From positions 1 to 44,512 of the forward strand of contig DASZRO010000055.1 in NCBI GenBank assembly GCA_035550055.1: a stretch of DNA of 44,512 nt, read 5' to 3'. This stretch comes from Mycobacteriales bacterium. Its GTDB lineage: Bacteria; Actinomycetota; Actinomycetes; JAFAQI01. Of this stretch, positions 25,808-34,275 are shown piece after piece. The notes below the pieces were generated by a model. It was not told the origin of the DNA. It did no database searches and saw nothing but the letters and a program-made list of their open reading frames with translations. Positions within the stretch are counted from its first letter, which is position 1, and each line of letters starts with the position of its first letter. Both the position numbers and the translations under genes were made by a program.

Positions 25808-26788
25808 TCAACTCGCTCTGACCCGCGGGTCGAGCAGGGCGATGATGAAGTCCTGCAGCGTGGAGGCCAGCAGCACGAGTGCCGCCACGAACAGCGTCAC
25901 AGCGGCCGTCGCGTTGATGTCGTTGCTCTGGATCGCCGTGATCAGCAGCTCGCCCATGCCGTGCCAGCCGAAGATGATCTCGACAACCGTCGCGCCGGTG
26001 AAGATGAGCGCCACGTTGTAGGTGAAGATCGTGATCGCGGGAATCAGAGCGGTACGCAGGGCGTGTGTCGTCAGCGCGCGGCGACGGGACAGCCCTTTGG
26101 CGCGAGCCGTGCGCACGTAGTCGCTGCCCATCACGTCGAGCATTGCGCTGCGCTGATAGAGCGAGATGGCTGCCGCGACGATCAGCACGAGCGTGATCGT
26201 CGGGAGGATCAGATGGTTGAGGCGATTCCCGATCTGCGCCCACCCGCCGGTGATCGTGGGGTCGTACTGGCCGGTGTACTGGATCACCTGATGGCCGCTG
26301 GCGTCGTTGATCCGCACCGCGATCAGCTCGAGTGTCGGTGCGATCACGAACGTCGGCAGCGCGAGGATCACGAACGACATCCCGGAGAACAGTCGATCCG
26401 GCCACTTGTACTGCTTGACCGCCGCGATGGCCCCGATCGCGATCCCGATCACACCGCCGAGCACCGTGCCGATCAGCAGCAGCTGACCGCTCACCCACAG
26501 CCGGCGCCCGACGTCGGAGTTGACGGTGCCGCCCTGCACCTCGAGGCCGAGGTTTCCGTGGATGACCCCGTCGAGCCAGTGACCGTAACGGTCGAGCAGC
26601 GGAACGTCTGGATTCGAGTTCAGCTCGTTCAGCTTCTCGGTGATCACCGCCGGAGACGGCGGGTGGGCGCGGGCGGTGTAGTTGGACGCGGGATGCAGGC
26701 TGACCGCGGCGAGCAGATAGGCGATCGAGGTCGCCACGAACACCAGGACCAGATAGTTGACGAAGCGCCGCAGCAGGAACTTCGCCAC
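25808..26788 (-). CDS. Peptide ABC transporter permease, DppB/OppB type
   Basis: Inner-membrane permease (326 aa), first gene of the importer operon. N-terminus MAKFLLRRFVNYLVLVFVAT is the typical OppB first helix. The EAA loop reads MGSDYVRTARAKGLSRRRAL, followed by helices ending in FGWHGMGELLITAIQSND. An unusually long extracytoplasmic stretch (about 40-95) follows helix 1, with ADAD-like features absent. Start GTG 26788; GAGGCGAG lies about 5-12 nt upstream. A 376-residue open frame covering the same stretch in another frame is a shadow. Promoter must lie in the 168-bp divergent region to the left-hand ABC/FtsX pair. Confidence 0.94.
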   Translation of the reverse strand: MAKFLLRRFVNYLVLVFVATSIAYLLAAVSLHPASNYTARAHPPSPAVITEKLNELNSNPDVPLLDRYGHWLDGVIHGNLGLEVQGGTVNSDVGRRLWVSGQLLLIGTVLGGVIGIAIGAIAAVKQYKWPDRLFSGMSFVILALPTFVIAPTLELIAVRINDASGHQVIQYTGQYDPTITGGWAQIGNRLNHLILPTITLVLIVAAAISLYQRSAMLDVMGSDYVRTARAKGLSRRRALTTHALRTALIPAITIFTYNVALIFTGATVVEIIFGWHGMGELLITAIQSNDINATAAVTLFVAALVLLASTLQDFIIALLDPRVRAS

Positions 26789-26956
26789 GCACTCGCCTCG
26801 CTCTCAGCGGGTTGAACGAACAGCCACATCGCCGTGAAGCCTCGGAGAACCGTTGGGGATCTCCAGAAACCATCGTGCCACTGCGAATCGCGAAGCATGC
26901 GTCGACCGCCTCACGATCCCGCAACACTTCCTACCGCTGTGCAAGTATTGGGAGTC
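26789..26956. other. Divergent intergenic region (168 bp)
   Basis: Separates the peptide importer operon (minus) from the MacB/FtsX-type pair (plus). It must hold both promoters. I see no strong palindrome. On the plus strand TATTGG lies 6 nt before the GTG at 26957, a poor match to TAnnnT; on the minus strand only the GAGGCGAG ribosome site near 26791-26798 is visible. Confidence 0.4.
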
Positions 26957-27703
26957 GTGACGAAAGTGGACGAAGCTTCCATACCAGCCGCTCGCGCGAT
27001 CGATCTCCGCAAGACCTATGGGTCAGGGGCCGCCGCCGTACACGCCCTCGCCGGCGTCGACGTGACGTTCCCGCGCGGCGAGTTCACCGCGGTGATGGGC
27101 CCGTCCGGCTCGGGCAAGTCGACGCTGATGCACTGCATGGCGGGTCTGGACCGGGCGAGCTCCGGTCAGACCTTCGTCGGTGAGCACGAGATCGGCAGCC
27201 TCGACGACACCGGCCTCACGCAGCTTCGCCGGGACCGGGTCGGGTTCGTCTTCCAGTCGTTCAACCTCGTGCCGACGCTGACCGCCGAGGAGAACATCAC
27301 GCTGCCGGCGAACCTCGCCGGCAAGCAGGTCGACCAGGAGTGGCTGGGCTACCTGGTCGACCAGCTGGGCATCCGGGACCGGCTGACCCACCGGCCGACC
27401 GAGCTGTCCGGCGGACAGCAGCAACGCGTGGCCTGCGCCCGCGCGCTGGTCGGGCGGCCGGATCTGATCTTCGCCGACGAGCCGACGGGCAACCTCGACT
27501 CGAACTCCTCCGCCGAGGTCCTCGCCTTCATGCAGCAGTCGGTCCGCGAGTTCGGCCAGTCGATCGTGATGGTCACCCACGACCCGCGTGGCGCGTCGTA
27601 CGCCGACCGGGTCGTCTTCCTGGCAGACGGCCGCGTGGTCGGCGAGCTCCCCAAACCGACACCGGACAAGGTGCTCGAGCGGATGCGAACCCTCGGGGTC
27701 TGA
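26957..27703 (+). CDS. ABC transporter ATP-binding protein, LolD/MacB type
   Basis: ATPase (about 248 aa) of a mechanotransmission-type ABC system. Sequence order: AIDLRKTYGSGAAAVHALAG, Walker A GPSGSGKST, Q-loop VFQSFNLVPTLTAEENI, signature ELSGGQQQRVACARAL, Walker B LIFADEPTGNLDSN, and H-loop VTHDPRGASYADRVVFL. ADEPTGNLDS is diagnostic of the LolD/MacB/FtsE group. GTG at 26957 has GGGAG only 2 nt upstream; a second GTG at 26966 has better spacing, so the start is uncertain by three codons. The FtsX-type permease starts 1 bp after the stop, so the two are certainly co-expressed. Confidence 0.93.
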   Translation: MTKVDEASIPAARAIDLRKTYGSGAAAVHALAGVDVTFPRGEFTAVMGPSGSGKSTLMHCMAGLDRASSGQTFVGEHEIGSLDDTGLTQLRRDRVGFVFQSFNLVPTLTAEENITLPANLAGKQVDQEWLGYLVDQLGIRDRLTHRPTELSGGQQQRVACARALVGRPDLIFADEPTGNLDSNSSAEVLAFMQQSVREFGQSIVMVTHDPRGASYADRVVFLADGRVVGELPKPTPDKVLERMRTLGV

Positions 27704-27704
27704 C

Positions 27705-30230
27705 ATGTGGCGAGTGACCCTCAAAGGCCTGCTGGCGCACAAGCTGCGCCTGACGCTGACCGCGCTTGCGATCGTGCTCGGCGTCACGTTTGTGACGGGC
27801 ACGTTCGTGCTCACGGACACGCTGCACAACACGTTCTCGAACCTGATCGGGAACATCTACGCGAAGGTCGACCTGCAGGTCCGCGGCGTTGCGCAGTTCA
27901 ACCACACCAGCATCGGGGAGACCGCGACCCGTAACCCGATCCCCGAGTCACTGCTGTCGACCGTGCGCGCCGTCCCGGGTGTCGAGTCCGCCGAGGGTGG
28001 CCTGACCGGCTACGCCCAGTTCGTCTCGCCCGAGGGCAAGGCCATCAGCGGCAACGCCGGAAGCATCGGGCTGAGCTTCGACCCGAACCCGGACCTGAGC
28101 TCGCTCCACGTCGTGTCCGGCCGGGCACCGACCGGACCGGACGACGTCGTGATGGACGCCGGGACCGCGAAGAAGTACCACTTCTCGGTCGGACAGCAGG
28201 TGAAGGTGCTGCTGGCAGGGCCCACCCGCACCATGACGTTGGTCGGCATCGTGAAGTTCGGCACGGCCGACAACATCGCCGGTGCCTCCATTGCGGCGTT
28301 CGCGCTGCCGACCGCGCAGCAGGTGCTCGACGAGCCCGGGCACCTCGACGACATCAACGTCCTCACCAAGTCCGGCACCGACCAGGCGGCCGTCCAGCGT
28401 GCGATCGAAGCGGCGATGCCGTCCGGAGTCCAGGTCGTCACCGGACAGACGGTCGCGAACGAGCAGACCGACTCGGTCGATCAGGCGCTGGGCATCTTCA
28501 ACACAGCGCTTCTGGTGTTCGCCTTCATCTCGCTGTTCGTCGGCGCCTTCACTATCTTCAACACGTTCTCGATCATCGTGGGACAGCGCACTCGCGAGCT
28601 CGCGCTGCTGCGAATCGTCGGAGCGAGCCGCCGTCAGGTCTTCCGCTCGGTGCTCGCCGAAGCGGCACTCGTCGGTCTGGTTGCATCCATCATCGGGCTC
28701 GGCGTCGGCATCGGCGCAGCCGTCGGGCTCGAAGGCTTGCTGCGCGTGTTCGGAATCTCCTTCCCCTCGGCGTCATTGGTGTTCCGTCCGCGGACCGCCG
28801 TCATCGGGCTGCTGGTCGGAGTGGGCGTCACGGTCGTCGCTGCGATCAGCCCGGCCCGGCGCGCCGTACGCATCTCGCCGATCGAAGCGATCAGCTCCCA
28901 CCAGACCGGGGTGGAGATCTCCAGCCGCCGCCGGCTCTCCAGCGGCGGCTTCCTCGGCGTGGCGGGGATCGTGCTGCTCGCGATCGGGCTCGGCGCGTCG
29001 AAGCTGCCCCTGGTGGGTGTCGGTGCGGCAGCGATCTTCCTCGCCGCCGCGATGCTCGCGCCGGTGTTCGCCCGTCCGGTGTCGAGCGTGATCGGCCGGC
29101 CCCTGGCACGGTGGTTCAAGGTGTCCGGCCGACTCGGTCGGGAGAACTCGATGCGCAGCCCCCGGCGTACCGCGCAGACCGCATCGGCGCTCATGATCGG
29201 ACTCGCCCTGGTGTCGGCGATCACCGTGTTCGGAGCTTCGCTGTCCAAGTCCGCGACGAGCGCCGTCGACCAGGCGATCAGCGCCGATCTGATCATCACG
29301 AACTCGAGCCAGTCGCAGCCAGGCATCAGCAACGCCATCGCCGGTCTGGTCGGGAAGGTGCCTGGCGTCACCGTGACGGACACGGCGTACGACGGCCAGG
29401 TCGAGGTGGGCGACAGCCTCAAAGACCTGACCGCGATCGGGACCGGCAGCTTGGCGCAGACCGTCATCTTGCGGATGGAGTCGGGCAGCGCCGCGTCGCT
29501 GTCTGCCGGGGACCTGCTGATCGACAACACGACCGCGTCGTCGAAGCATCTGTCTGTCGGTGACACATTGCCGGTGAAGTTCGCCAAGACCGGCGTCGTC
29601 GACATGCGCATCGGCGGCGTGTTCGACACCAACGCGCTGCTCGGCTCGTACGTCGTCAGCAACGACTTCTTCCTGTCGCACTTCGACCAGACGCTGCCCA
29701 TCGCCGTACTCGCCCGTACCACTGGCGGCACCGCCAGCGAGCAGGCGGTCACGAGCGCACTGTCCGACTTCCCGAACGTGCAGGTGCAGTCGCGCGCGGA
29801 GTTCGAGAAGTCGCAGAAGCAGCAGGTCGACAAGCTGCTCGGCCTGGTCTACGCGCTCCTCGCGCTCGCCGTCATCATCGCGCTGATCGGGATCGTCAAC
29901 ACCTTGATGCTCTCGGTCTTCGAACGCACTCGTGAGATCGGGTTGCTGCGCGCGGTCGGGATGACCAGGCGGCAGATCAGGTCGATGGTGCGGGTCGAGT
30001 CGGTGATCCTGGCACTGTTCGGAGCACTGATCGGCATCGTCATCGGGACCGGTCTCGGGATCGCGCTCGTGTCGTCGCTGCATTCCCAAGGCATCAGTGA
30101 GACCTCGGTCCCGGTCCCGGAGCTGATCGGGTTCCTCGTGCTGGCAGCGCTGCTCGGCCTGTTCGCCGCGACGTTCCCGGCGCGGCGCGCGGCACGGCTC
30201 GACGTACTCGCCGCGATCGCGACCGACTGA
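27705..30230 (+). CDS. FtsX-type ABC permease, duplicated (MacB-like, 841 aa)
   Basis: Large membrane protein partnering the ATPase upstream. It has an N-terminal helix (LRLTLTALAIVLGVTFVTGTFVLTD, split), an extracytoplasmic domain (about 45-255), three helices with an FtsX core (about 265-400), another helical pair (about 435-475), a second extracytoplasmic domain (about 530-700) and a final FtsX core near 710-840 ending PARRAARLDVLAAIATD. RTRELALLRIVGASRRQV and RTREIGLLRAVGMTRRQI are the two coupling-helix repeats. This 8-10 helix duplicated layout occurs in actinobacterial exporters of lipids or peptides. ATG at 27705, 1 bp after the preceding stop. Earlier in-frame starts fall in the ATPase gene. 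Confidence 0.93.
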   Translation: MWRVTLKGLLAHKLRLTLTALAIVLGVTFVTGTFVLTDTLHNTFSNLIGNIYAKVDLQVRGVAQFNHTSIGETATRNPIPESLLSTVRAVPGVESAEGGLTGYAQFVSPEGKAISGNAGSIGLSFDPNPDLSSLHVVSGRAPTGPDDVVMDAGTAKKYHFSVGQQVKVLLAGPTRTMTLVGIVKFGTADNIAGASIAAFALPTAQQVLDEPGHLDDINVLTKSGTDQAAVQRAIEAAMPSGVQVVTGQTVANEQTDSVDQALGIFNTALLVFAFISLFVGAFTIFNTFSIIVGQRTRELALLRIVGASRRQVFRSVLAEAALVGLVASIIGLGVGIGAAVGLEGLLRVFGISFPSASLVFRPRTAVIGLLVGVGVTVVAAISPARRAVRISPIEAISSHQTGVEISSRRRLSSGGFLGVAGIVLLAIGLGASKLPLVGVGAAAIFLAAAMLAPVFARPVSSVIGRPLARWFKVSGRLGRENSMRSPRRTAQTASALMIGLALVSAITVFGASLSKSATSAVDQAISADLIITNSSQSQPGISNAIAGLVGKVPGVTVTDTAYDGQVEVGDSLKDLTAIGTGSLAQTVILRMESGSAASLSAGDLLIDNTTASSKHLSVGDTLPVKFAKTGVVDMRIGGVFDTNALLGSYVVSNDFFLSHFDQTLPIAVLARTTGGTASEQAVTSALSDFPNVQVQSRAEFEKSQKQQVDKLLGLVYALLALAVIIALIGIVNTLMLSVFERTREIGLLRAVGMTRRQIRSMVRVESVILALFGALIGIVIGTGLGIALVSSLHSQGISETSVPVPELIGFLVLAALLGLFAATFPARRAARLDVLAAIATD

Positions 30231-30236
30231 CCTCGC

Positions 30237-30896
30237 TCAGAAGAGGCGGTCCTCGGCGTTGTCCAGTCCACGCAGCTCGTCGTAGTCGACCTCCAGGCAC
30301 AGGATGCCGCGATCTGCCGCCAGCACCTTCGCCTGCGGCTTGATCTCCTGCGCCACGAACATGCCGCGGACCGGCCGCAACAGCGGGTCGCGGTCCAGCC
30401 GCTCCAGGTAACGGGTGAGCTGCTCGACGCCGTCGATCTCCCCACGTCGCTTGATCTCGACCGCGACCGTGTGTCCCGCGCCGTCCTTGCACAGCAGGTC
30501 CACCGGCCCGATGTCGGTCGGGTACTCCCGGCGTACCAGCGTGAACCCCTCGCCGAGGGTCGCGCAGTTGCTCGCCAGCAGGACCTGAAGATGCGCCTCG
30601 ACTCCGTCTTTCACCAGACCGGGGTCGATGCCGAGATCGGCGCTCGACTCCGAGAGCACCTCCTCGACGGTGATGAGGAGCTGCTCTCCGCCCTTGTTGG
30701 TGACGGTCCAGCTTCCTTCGTCCTCACGTAGTGAACACGGAGGCGTCATCCACATTAGGGGCTTGTAACCACCCGCGTCGGAGTGCACGAGAACCGATCC
30801 GTCGGCCTTGACCACGAGCAGCCGCGTCGCCATCGGCAGATGCGCCGTCAGCCGCCCCGAGTAGTCGACGGAGCATCGCGCGATGACCAGCCTCAC
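30237..30896 (-). CDS. nucS: Mismatch-specific endonuclease NucS (EndoMS)
   Basis: Actinobacterial/archaeal enzyme (219 aa) cutting both strands at G-T, G-G and T-T mismatches, replacing MutSL repair. N-terminal DNA-binding half: [44 protein letters not shown]. The C-terminal RecB-like nuclease half has Asp133 in GPVDLLCKD, Glu147-x-Lys149 in VAVEIKRRG and Gln159 in VEQLTRYLE. The C-terminus DNAEDRLF matches the short clamp-binding tail of the family. Start GTG 30896 is supported by TAGGTT 6 nt upstream. Convergent with the FtsX-type gene (6 bp between stops); a long inverted repeat lies upstream. Confidence 0.96.
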   Translation of the reverse strand: MRLVIARCSVDYSGRLTAHLPMATRLLVVKADGSVLVHSDAGGYKPLMWMTPPCSLREDEGSWTVTNKGGEQLLITVEEVLSESSADLGIDPGLVKDGVEAHLQVLLASNCATLGEGFTLVRREYPTDIGPVDLLCKDGAGHTVAVEIKRRGEIDGVEQLTRYLERLDRDPLLRPVRGMFVAQEIKPQAKVLAADRGILCLEVDYDELRGLDNAEDRLF

Positions 30897-30902
30897 CGCG
30901 CC

Positions 30903-30908
30903 AACCTA
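30903..30908 (-). promoter_or_regulatory. Candidate -10 box (TAGGTT) for leaderless nucS mRNA
   Basis: Reverse strand TAGGTT, 6 nt (GGCGCG), then GTG at 30896. The long inverted repeat 30919-31015 would lie at about -20 and upstream, so it must overlap any -35 contact. Confidence 0.55.
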
Positions 30909-30918
30909 TTCGATCCCT

Positions 30919-31015
30919 CCCCGGTTCGAAGTAGCACACAAGTCGCCGCGAAATGCCCCATTCGCCGCCGAGTGCCCGATTTCGGGGCCCACTTGTGTGC
31001 TACTTCGAACGGGGG
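30919..31015. terminator. Long inverted repeat at a gene 3' end (20-bp perfect arms, 47-nt loop)
   Basis: GTTCGAAGTAGCACACAAGT (30924-30943) pairs exactly with 30991-31010; after one mismatch four more G-C pairs extend the stem to 30919 and 31015. The 47-nt loop has a nested CGAAAT/ATTTCG stem. The right arm encodes the last codons and TAG stop of the propeller-like gene. The left arm is close to the nucS promoter. Segment TTTCGGGGCCCACTTG (30980-30995) recurs at 14 of 16 positions at 43289-43304. Confidence 0.82.
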
Positions 31016-32241
31016 GCGGGGAGGTGGAGCGTCTCGCGATAGATCAGCGTCCTGCCCGTCAACAGGGCGGTGCCCCAGGGCGGGTCACTGCCGAACGGCG
31101 AGGTGTAGTTGTAGACCAAGTAGCGGTGGCCGCCCAGCGGGACGAGCTGCGGGTAGCAAGTGTCGCCGGTCCCCGGTACGTCGGCGATCGGCGTGAAGTC
31201 ACGGGTGCTCAGGTCGATGCGCCACAGCGAGCAGCGTTTGGTGGTCGCGGCGTAGGTCCCGTCGTACAACGCGAACTGGGTGTTCGTCATCGCCAGATTC
31301 GACCCGAGGAAGTCGTAGTTGCCGCCGAACGCGACCTGCCGACGCGCCAGGACGTATGCCCGGCCGCGATCGACGAACACGTACGGCGAGTCCAGGCGCC
31401 GGCGATCACCGCGGCACGTCCAGCGCCAGGTCGCCGCCGCCGGCGCGGTGCACACCTTCGCGCCCCAGCCCAGCTTGTCGACCTCCTCGGTCTGGCAGGC
31501 CGTCACCAGGCCGCCGTCGGGCAGGAATGCGAAGTCGGTCTCACCGCACTGGCCGCGGTAGACCACCGGCGTGCCGCGATGCACCGGATGCCAGTGCATC
31601 GCGTCGCGCGAGGTCATCCAGTAGACGAGCTTCGGTGCGGGGTTCGGGGTGAAGGTGTCTCCGCCGCCGGTGTAGCCGGTCATGTACGCCGTGCCGTCGT
31701 AGGTCTTGAACGACCAGGCGATGAAGTCCGGCTGTGGCATCGCCTTGACGGGCTTGCTCCAACGCCCCGGCGAGCGGTACCTGTTGACCAGCTCGCCACC
31801 GGGCTGGAAGGCGGCCGCGTTCTGACCGAGCAGAGCGAAGTAGAGGTAGAGGTGGCCTCGCCACACCAGGAACCGAGGCTCTCGCAGGTCCCGGCCGTAG
31901 CGGAACACGCCTTCGTAGCGCCAGTGGACCTGATCGCGGCTGCTCACGACGTACAGGCGGGTGTTGTCGTCCGAGATCTGCCATTTGGCGGTCCGGAAGA
32001 CCAGGAAGTAACGACCCCGGTAGCGCGCCACCGCGAGGTTGGCGTTGGATCGGTTGACCTGAACCTTCGCCGGCAGCCCCGCCGACGGTACGACGGTGAC
32101 CGGCTCGCTCTGCGCGACCGCTGTGCTCGGTGACTCGATGCGAGCGGCGTGGACAGCGCGAGCAGGAGCGGCGACGGCCGGCGACGCCGCAACCCCGGCG
32201 AGAAGCGCAGCCGCGACCGCCCATCGCCTCCCCCGGTCCAC
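31000..32241 (-). CDS. Secreted protein with predicted five-bladed propeller fold (GH43/sialidase-like), unknown substrate
   Basis: A 413-residue exported protein. Signal peptide: basic MDRGRRW, hydrophobic Ala-rich core, likely cleavage after AVAAPARA. The body has repeated propeller-like strand motifs: YFLVFRTAKWQISDDNTRLY, SRDQVHWRYEGVFRYGRDLR, EPRFLVWRGHLYLYFAL, MTSRDAMHWHPVHRG, ETDFAFLPDGGLVTACQTEE, DSPYVFVDRGRAYVLARRQV. Asp/Glu residues in blade-like 'D-x-x-x-W' contexts are typical of GH43-like and sialidase-like folds, but catalytic residues cannot be assigned. Five or more cysteines may form disulfides outside the cell. GTG 32241 has TACGTT 6 nt upstream. A polysaccharide-related role fits the nearby GH6-like genes. 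Confidence 0.72.
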   Translation of the reverse strand: MDRGRRWAVAAALLAGVAASPAVAAPARAVHAARIESPSTAVAQSEPVTVVPSAGLPAKVQVNRSNANLAVARYRGRYFLVFRTAKWQISDDNTRLYVVSSRDQVHWRYEGVFRYGRDLREPRFLVWRGHLYLYFALLGQNAAAFQPGGELVNRYRSPGRWSKPVKAMPQPDFIAWSFKTYDGTAYMTGYTGGGDTFTPNPAPKLVYWMTSRDAMHWHPVHRGTPVVYRGQCGETDFAFLPDGGLVTACQTEEVDKLGWGAKVCTAPAAATWRWTCRGDRRRLDSPYVFVDRGRAYVLARRQVAFGGNYDFLGSNLAMTNTQFALYDGTYAATTKRCSLWRIDLSTRDFTPIADVPGTGDTCYPQLVPLGGHRYLVYNYTSPFGSDPPWGTALLTGRTLIYRETLHLPAPRSK

Positions 32242-32247
32242 GCCCGT

Positions 32248-32253
32248 AACGTA
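32248..32253 (-). promoter_or_regulatory. Candidate -10 box (TACGTT) for a leaderless secreted-protein mRNA
   Basis: Reverse strand TACGTT, 6 nt (ACGGGC), then GTG at 32241. Confidence 0.45.
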
Positions 32254-32271
32254 CGCGACCGGGCGGGGCGA

Positions 32272-33057
32272 TCAGGAAGCGGTCATCGCCAAATCGCGCA
32301 GGGCCGAACGAGCCACGCCGAACACTGTGGTGCGCTCGACGGCGTGAGCGGTCAGCGCCCCGCGCTGGCCGCGCAGCGCGGCCTGGTCGCCGAACAGTTC
32401 GCCGGGCCCGGCGCGTACGACGGTCTGGTCCACGCCGAACCCCTCGCCGCGGATCTCCACCAGGCCTTCGAGCACCACGAAGAACTGACCGGCTCGATGG
32501 CCGGGCTGGAAGATCACCTCACCGGGCTGGAAGGTGAAGCGGTCGAGGTTCGTCGCCACCGCCGCCGTGGCCGGCGACGCATCCGCCCCACCGAGATCGA
32601 AGGTCTGCTCCAACGGACCCTTGGCGCCGGCGACCGTCGCGTACTCGTAGTCCACGAAGTGCAGCTCGGAAGGCGTCATCCGGTAGAGCGCGCCATTCGG
32701 GGCGAGGTGATGGTGGCCGAACTTCTGCACGAACAGCCGCTCGGCCTGCTGCTGCTCTTCGGCGGTGGCGAGGCCGCATCGCCCCACCCCTTGCAGCTCG
32801 CGAACCTTGCGCCAGTCCGTCGTGTAGTCGTCGATCGTGACCGACACGTGACGGCTGTCGCTGATGTTGCGGTGCATCTGCGTGTCGGGCGCGACGTGGA
32901 AGTAGATCCGGCGGTCGTCGTTGGCGTAGACCACCGTGTCGGCGTGCGGCATCCCGGTGAACGATGACGTCGAGACGGTCACCACGTGATGCAGTCGCAG
33001 GTAGCTGACCAAGCCGAGCGGCATCACGCCGGCTTCCTTGGTGAATGCCGTCGTCAC
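32272..33057 (-). CDS. Fusion of a pyridoxamine-phosphate-oxidase-like split barrel and a cyclic-nucleotide-binding domain
   Basis: About 261 aa. N-terminal half (about 12-135) resembles flavin/F420-binding split-barrel proteins: VSYLRLHHVVTVSTSSFTGM, PHADTVVYANDDRRIYFHVA, HRNISDSRHVSVTIDD. C-terminal half (about 170-250) is a cNMP-binding domain: FTFQPGEVIFQPGHRAGQFFVVLEG, then GPGELFGDQAALRGQRGALT, where canonical CNB domains have GE-x-FGE-x-ALL-x-x-x-x-R-x-A; here an Arg is near but the cassette is imperfect. One reading is a redox or flavin enzyme gated by cAMP. The frame is open to TTG 33090; TAAGTT ends 7 nt before GTG 33057, so I start there. Ligands unproven. Confidence 0.8.
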   Translation of the reverse strand: MTTAFTKEAGVMPLGLVSYLRLHHVVTVSTSSFTGMPHADTVVYANDDRRIYFHVAPDTQMHRNISDSRHVSVTIDDYTTDWRKVRELQGVGRCGLATAEEQQQAERLFVQKFGHHHLAPNGALYRMTPSELHFVDYEYATVAGAKGPLEQTFDLGGADASPATAAVATNLDRFTFQPGEVIFQPGHRAGQFFVVLEGLVEIRGEGFGVDQTVVRAGPGELFGDQAALRGQRGALTAHAVERTTVFGVARSALRDLAMTAS

Positions 33058-33064
33058 GTCGCCG

Positions 33065-33070
33065 AACTTA
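33065..33070 (-). promoter_or_regulatory. Candidate -10 box (TAAGTT) for the split-barrel/CNB gene
   Basis: Reverse strand TAAGTT, 7 nt (CGGCGAC), then GTG at 33057. It falls inside the longer open frame, arguing against the TTG start at 33090. Confidence 0.4.
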
Positions 33071-33096
33071 GCGGCGGGCCAGCCGCGCAAACCCTC

Positions 33097-33134
33097 CTGC
33101 GCCGTGTGTTCACACGATGTTCGACGCGGCGCAG
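33097..33134. terminator. Hairpin terminator after the first GH6-like gene
   Basis: CTGCGCCGTGT (33097-33107) pairs with ACGCGGCGCAG (33124-33134) with one G-T pair. The loop has a small GTGT/ACAC stem. It lies 10 bp after the stop of the minus-strand gene ending at 33145. Confidence 0.65.
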
Positions 33135-33144
33135 GCGCGCGTTC

Positions 33145-34230
33145 CTAGAAGAACGGATCCGTGCGGGCGGCGTTGAGGGCGGCCGACATGTCGAAGTCGT
33201 GCCCGTTGTTGATCTTCCACGGGTGGCCGTCCCACACGTACGCGTCGACCCACGTCGCGGCTAGCTTGTCCACCGGCGCCGGAAGCTTCCACCGCGGGTT
33301 GGTGACGTCGGTCGTCGGCGGGATGCCGAGCGCAACGCAGACCCGCTGGGTCTTCGTCCGGCAGGTGGGCGGGTTGTTGGCGTTGTGCGTGGCGCGCGGG
33401 TACTTGGCGTAGAACTGCTTGTTCGTGTACGGGTGACCGTTGTCCGACGTGTCGATGACGCACCGCTTGTCCGGGAACCCGCGGCGCGCAAGCGCCCGAC
33501 CGACCGCGGCGCAGTAGCGGATCTCGGACGCCGTCGCTACGTGATGAGACGCGCCGAGGTTGAACCCGCGGGCGTACTGGATGCCTGCCGAGATGAGCAG
33601 CTTCGTCAGGGCCGGCACGGACAGCCAGTCCGCCGACCCGCCGTCGATGTAGGTGGTCGCGTTCGGCACGGCCGCGAGCTGCTGTGCGGCGTAGCGGGTC
33701 AGGGCTGCGCGTACCTTCGGACCCCAGCTGACCAGCGTCAGCGGCAGATCCGGCTCCAGCACGATGCCGACCTTCGCCGAGCCGATGCCTTGGATCGCCG
33801 CGTTGATCCAGTCGCGATAGGCCTGCTGGTCAGCGCTCGACAGCGGCTGGCGGTTGTTGGCCTCCTCGTGCGGATAGAGCCGGAACAGCTCCATCCACAC
33901 CAGCGTGCTCGGGTTGCCCGCCTGCTCCTGAGCGATGTCCTTGGAGATGATCCCGGCGACCTGGTTGGTCGGGATCCACGATCCGTACGACCGCACGCGC
34001 GGGTTGAGCGCCTCCTTCGCGAGCAGCGCGCGGTCGGTCCCGGTGGAGGACTCGTACGCCGGCCACAGGCCGTCCCCGTTGCCCTCGTAGATGCCCCACG
34101 GCACGCCGGCGACGGGGTTGGCAGCGGTCGCGTTGGCTGCAGGCAACGCGGGGACGGTGAGCGCAGCGGTTGCGGCAAGCGCCGCGCCGGCAACCGCGCA
34201 GCGTCGGACGAAGGAGGAGACCTTGGGCAC
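33145..34230 (-). CDS. Secreted glycoside hydrolase family 6-like protein (copy 1)
   Basis: A 361-residue exported protein with a signal peptide (basic VRR, Ala/Leu core, cleavage near PAANA, residue 34). It shows a GH6-like order: SYGSWIPTNQ (81-90), IVLEPDLPLTLVSWG (156-170, cf. VIEPD), YIDGGSADWL (194-203, cf. YLDAGHSGWL), RGFNLGASHH, CVIDTSDNGHPYTN (257-270, cf. FVIDTSRNG), and WVDAYVWDGHPW with NNGHDFD. The canonical V-x-Y-x-x-P-x-RDC segment with the catalytic acid is replaced by LVWMELFRLYPHEE (110-123), and CNPPGRALG by CVALGIPPTTD. So the fold is likely but cellulase activity is uncertain. A 57-66 percent-like similar paralogue (estimated by eye) lies just upstream. Confidence 0.85.
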   Translation of the reverse strand: MPKVSSFVRRCAVAGAALAATAALTVPALPAANATAANPVAGVPWGIYEGNGDGLWPAYESSTGTDRALLAKEALNPRVRSYGSWIPTNQVAGIISKDIAQEQAGNPSTLVWMELFRLYPHEEANNRQPLSSADQQAYRDWINAAIQGIGSAKVGIVLEPDLPLTLVSWGPKVRAALTRYAAQQLAAVPNATTYIDGGSADWLSVPALTKLLISAGIQYARGFNLGASHHVATASEIRYCAAVGRALARRGFPDKRCVIDTSDNGHPYTNKQFYAKYPRATHNANNPPTCRTKTQRVCVALGIPPTTDVTNPRWKLPAPVDKLAATWVDAYVWDGHPWKINNGHDFDMSAALNAARTDPFF

Positions 34231-34242
34231 ACGTCATTGTCT

Positions 34243-34257
34243 GGCCGCGGGGCGGCC
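34243..34257. terminator. Short hairpin between the tandem GH6-like genes
   Basis: GGCCGC, loop GGG, GCGGCC, located 19 bp after the stop of the upstream GH6-like gene and 13 bp before the start of the next. No U-tract; terminator or attenuator is uncertain. Confidence 0.4.
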
Positions 34258-34275
34258 GCAGTAAACCGACGTGGG

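Noticed and set aside
25797-26927. 376-residue minus-strand frame overlapping the DppB-type permease
   Set aside because: It has repetitive Arg/Asp/Gly-rich sequence with no membrane helices; the permease frame shows all family motifs.
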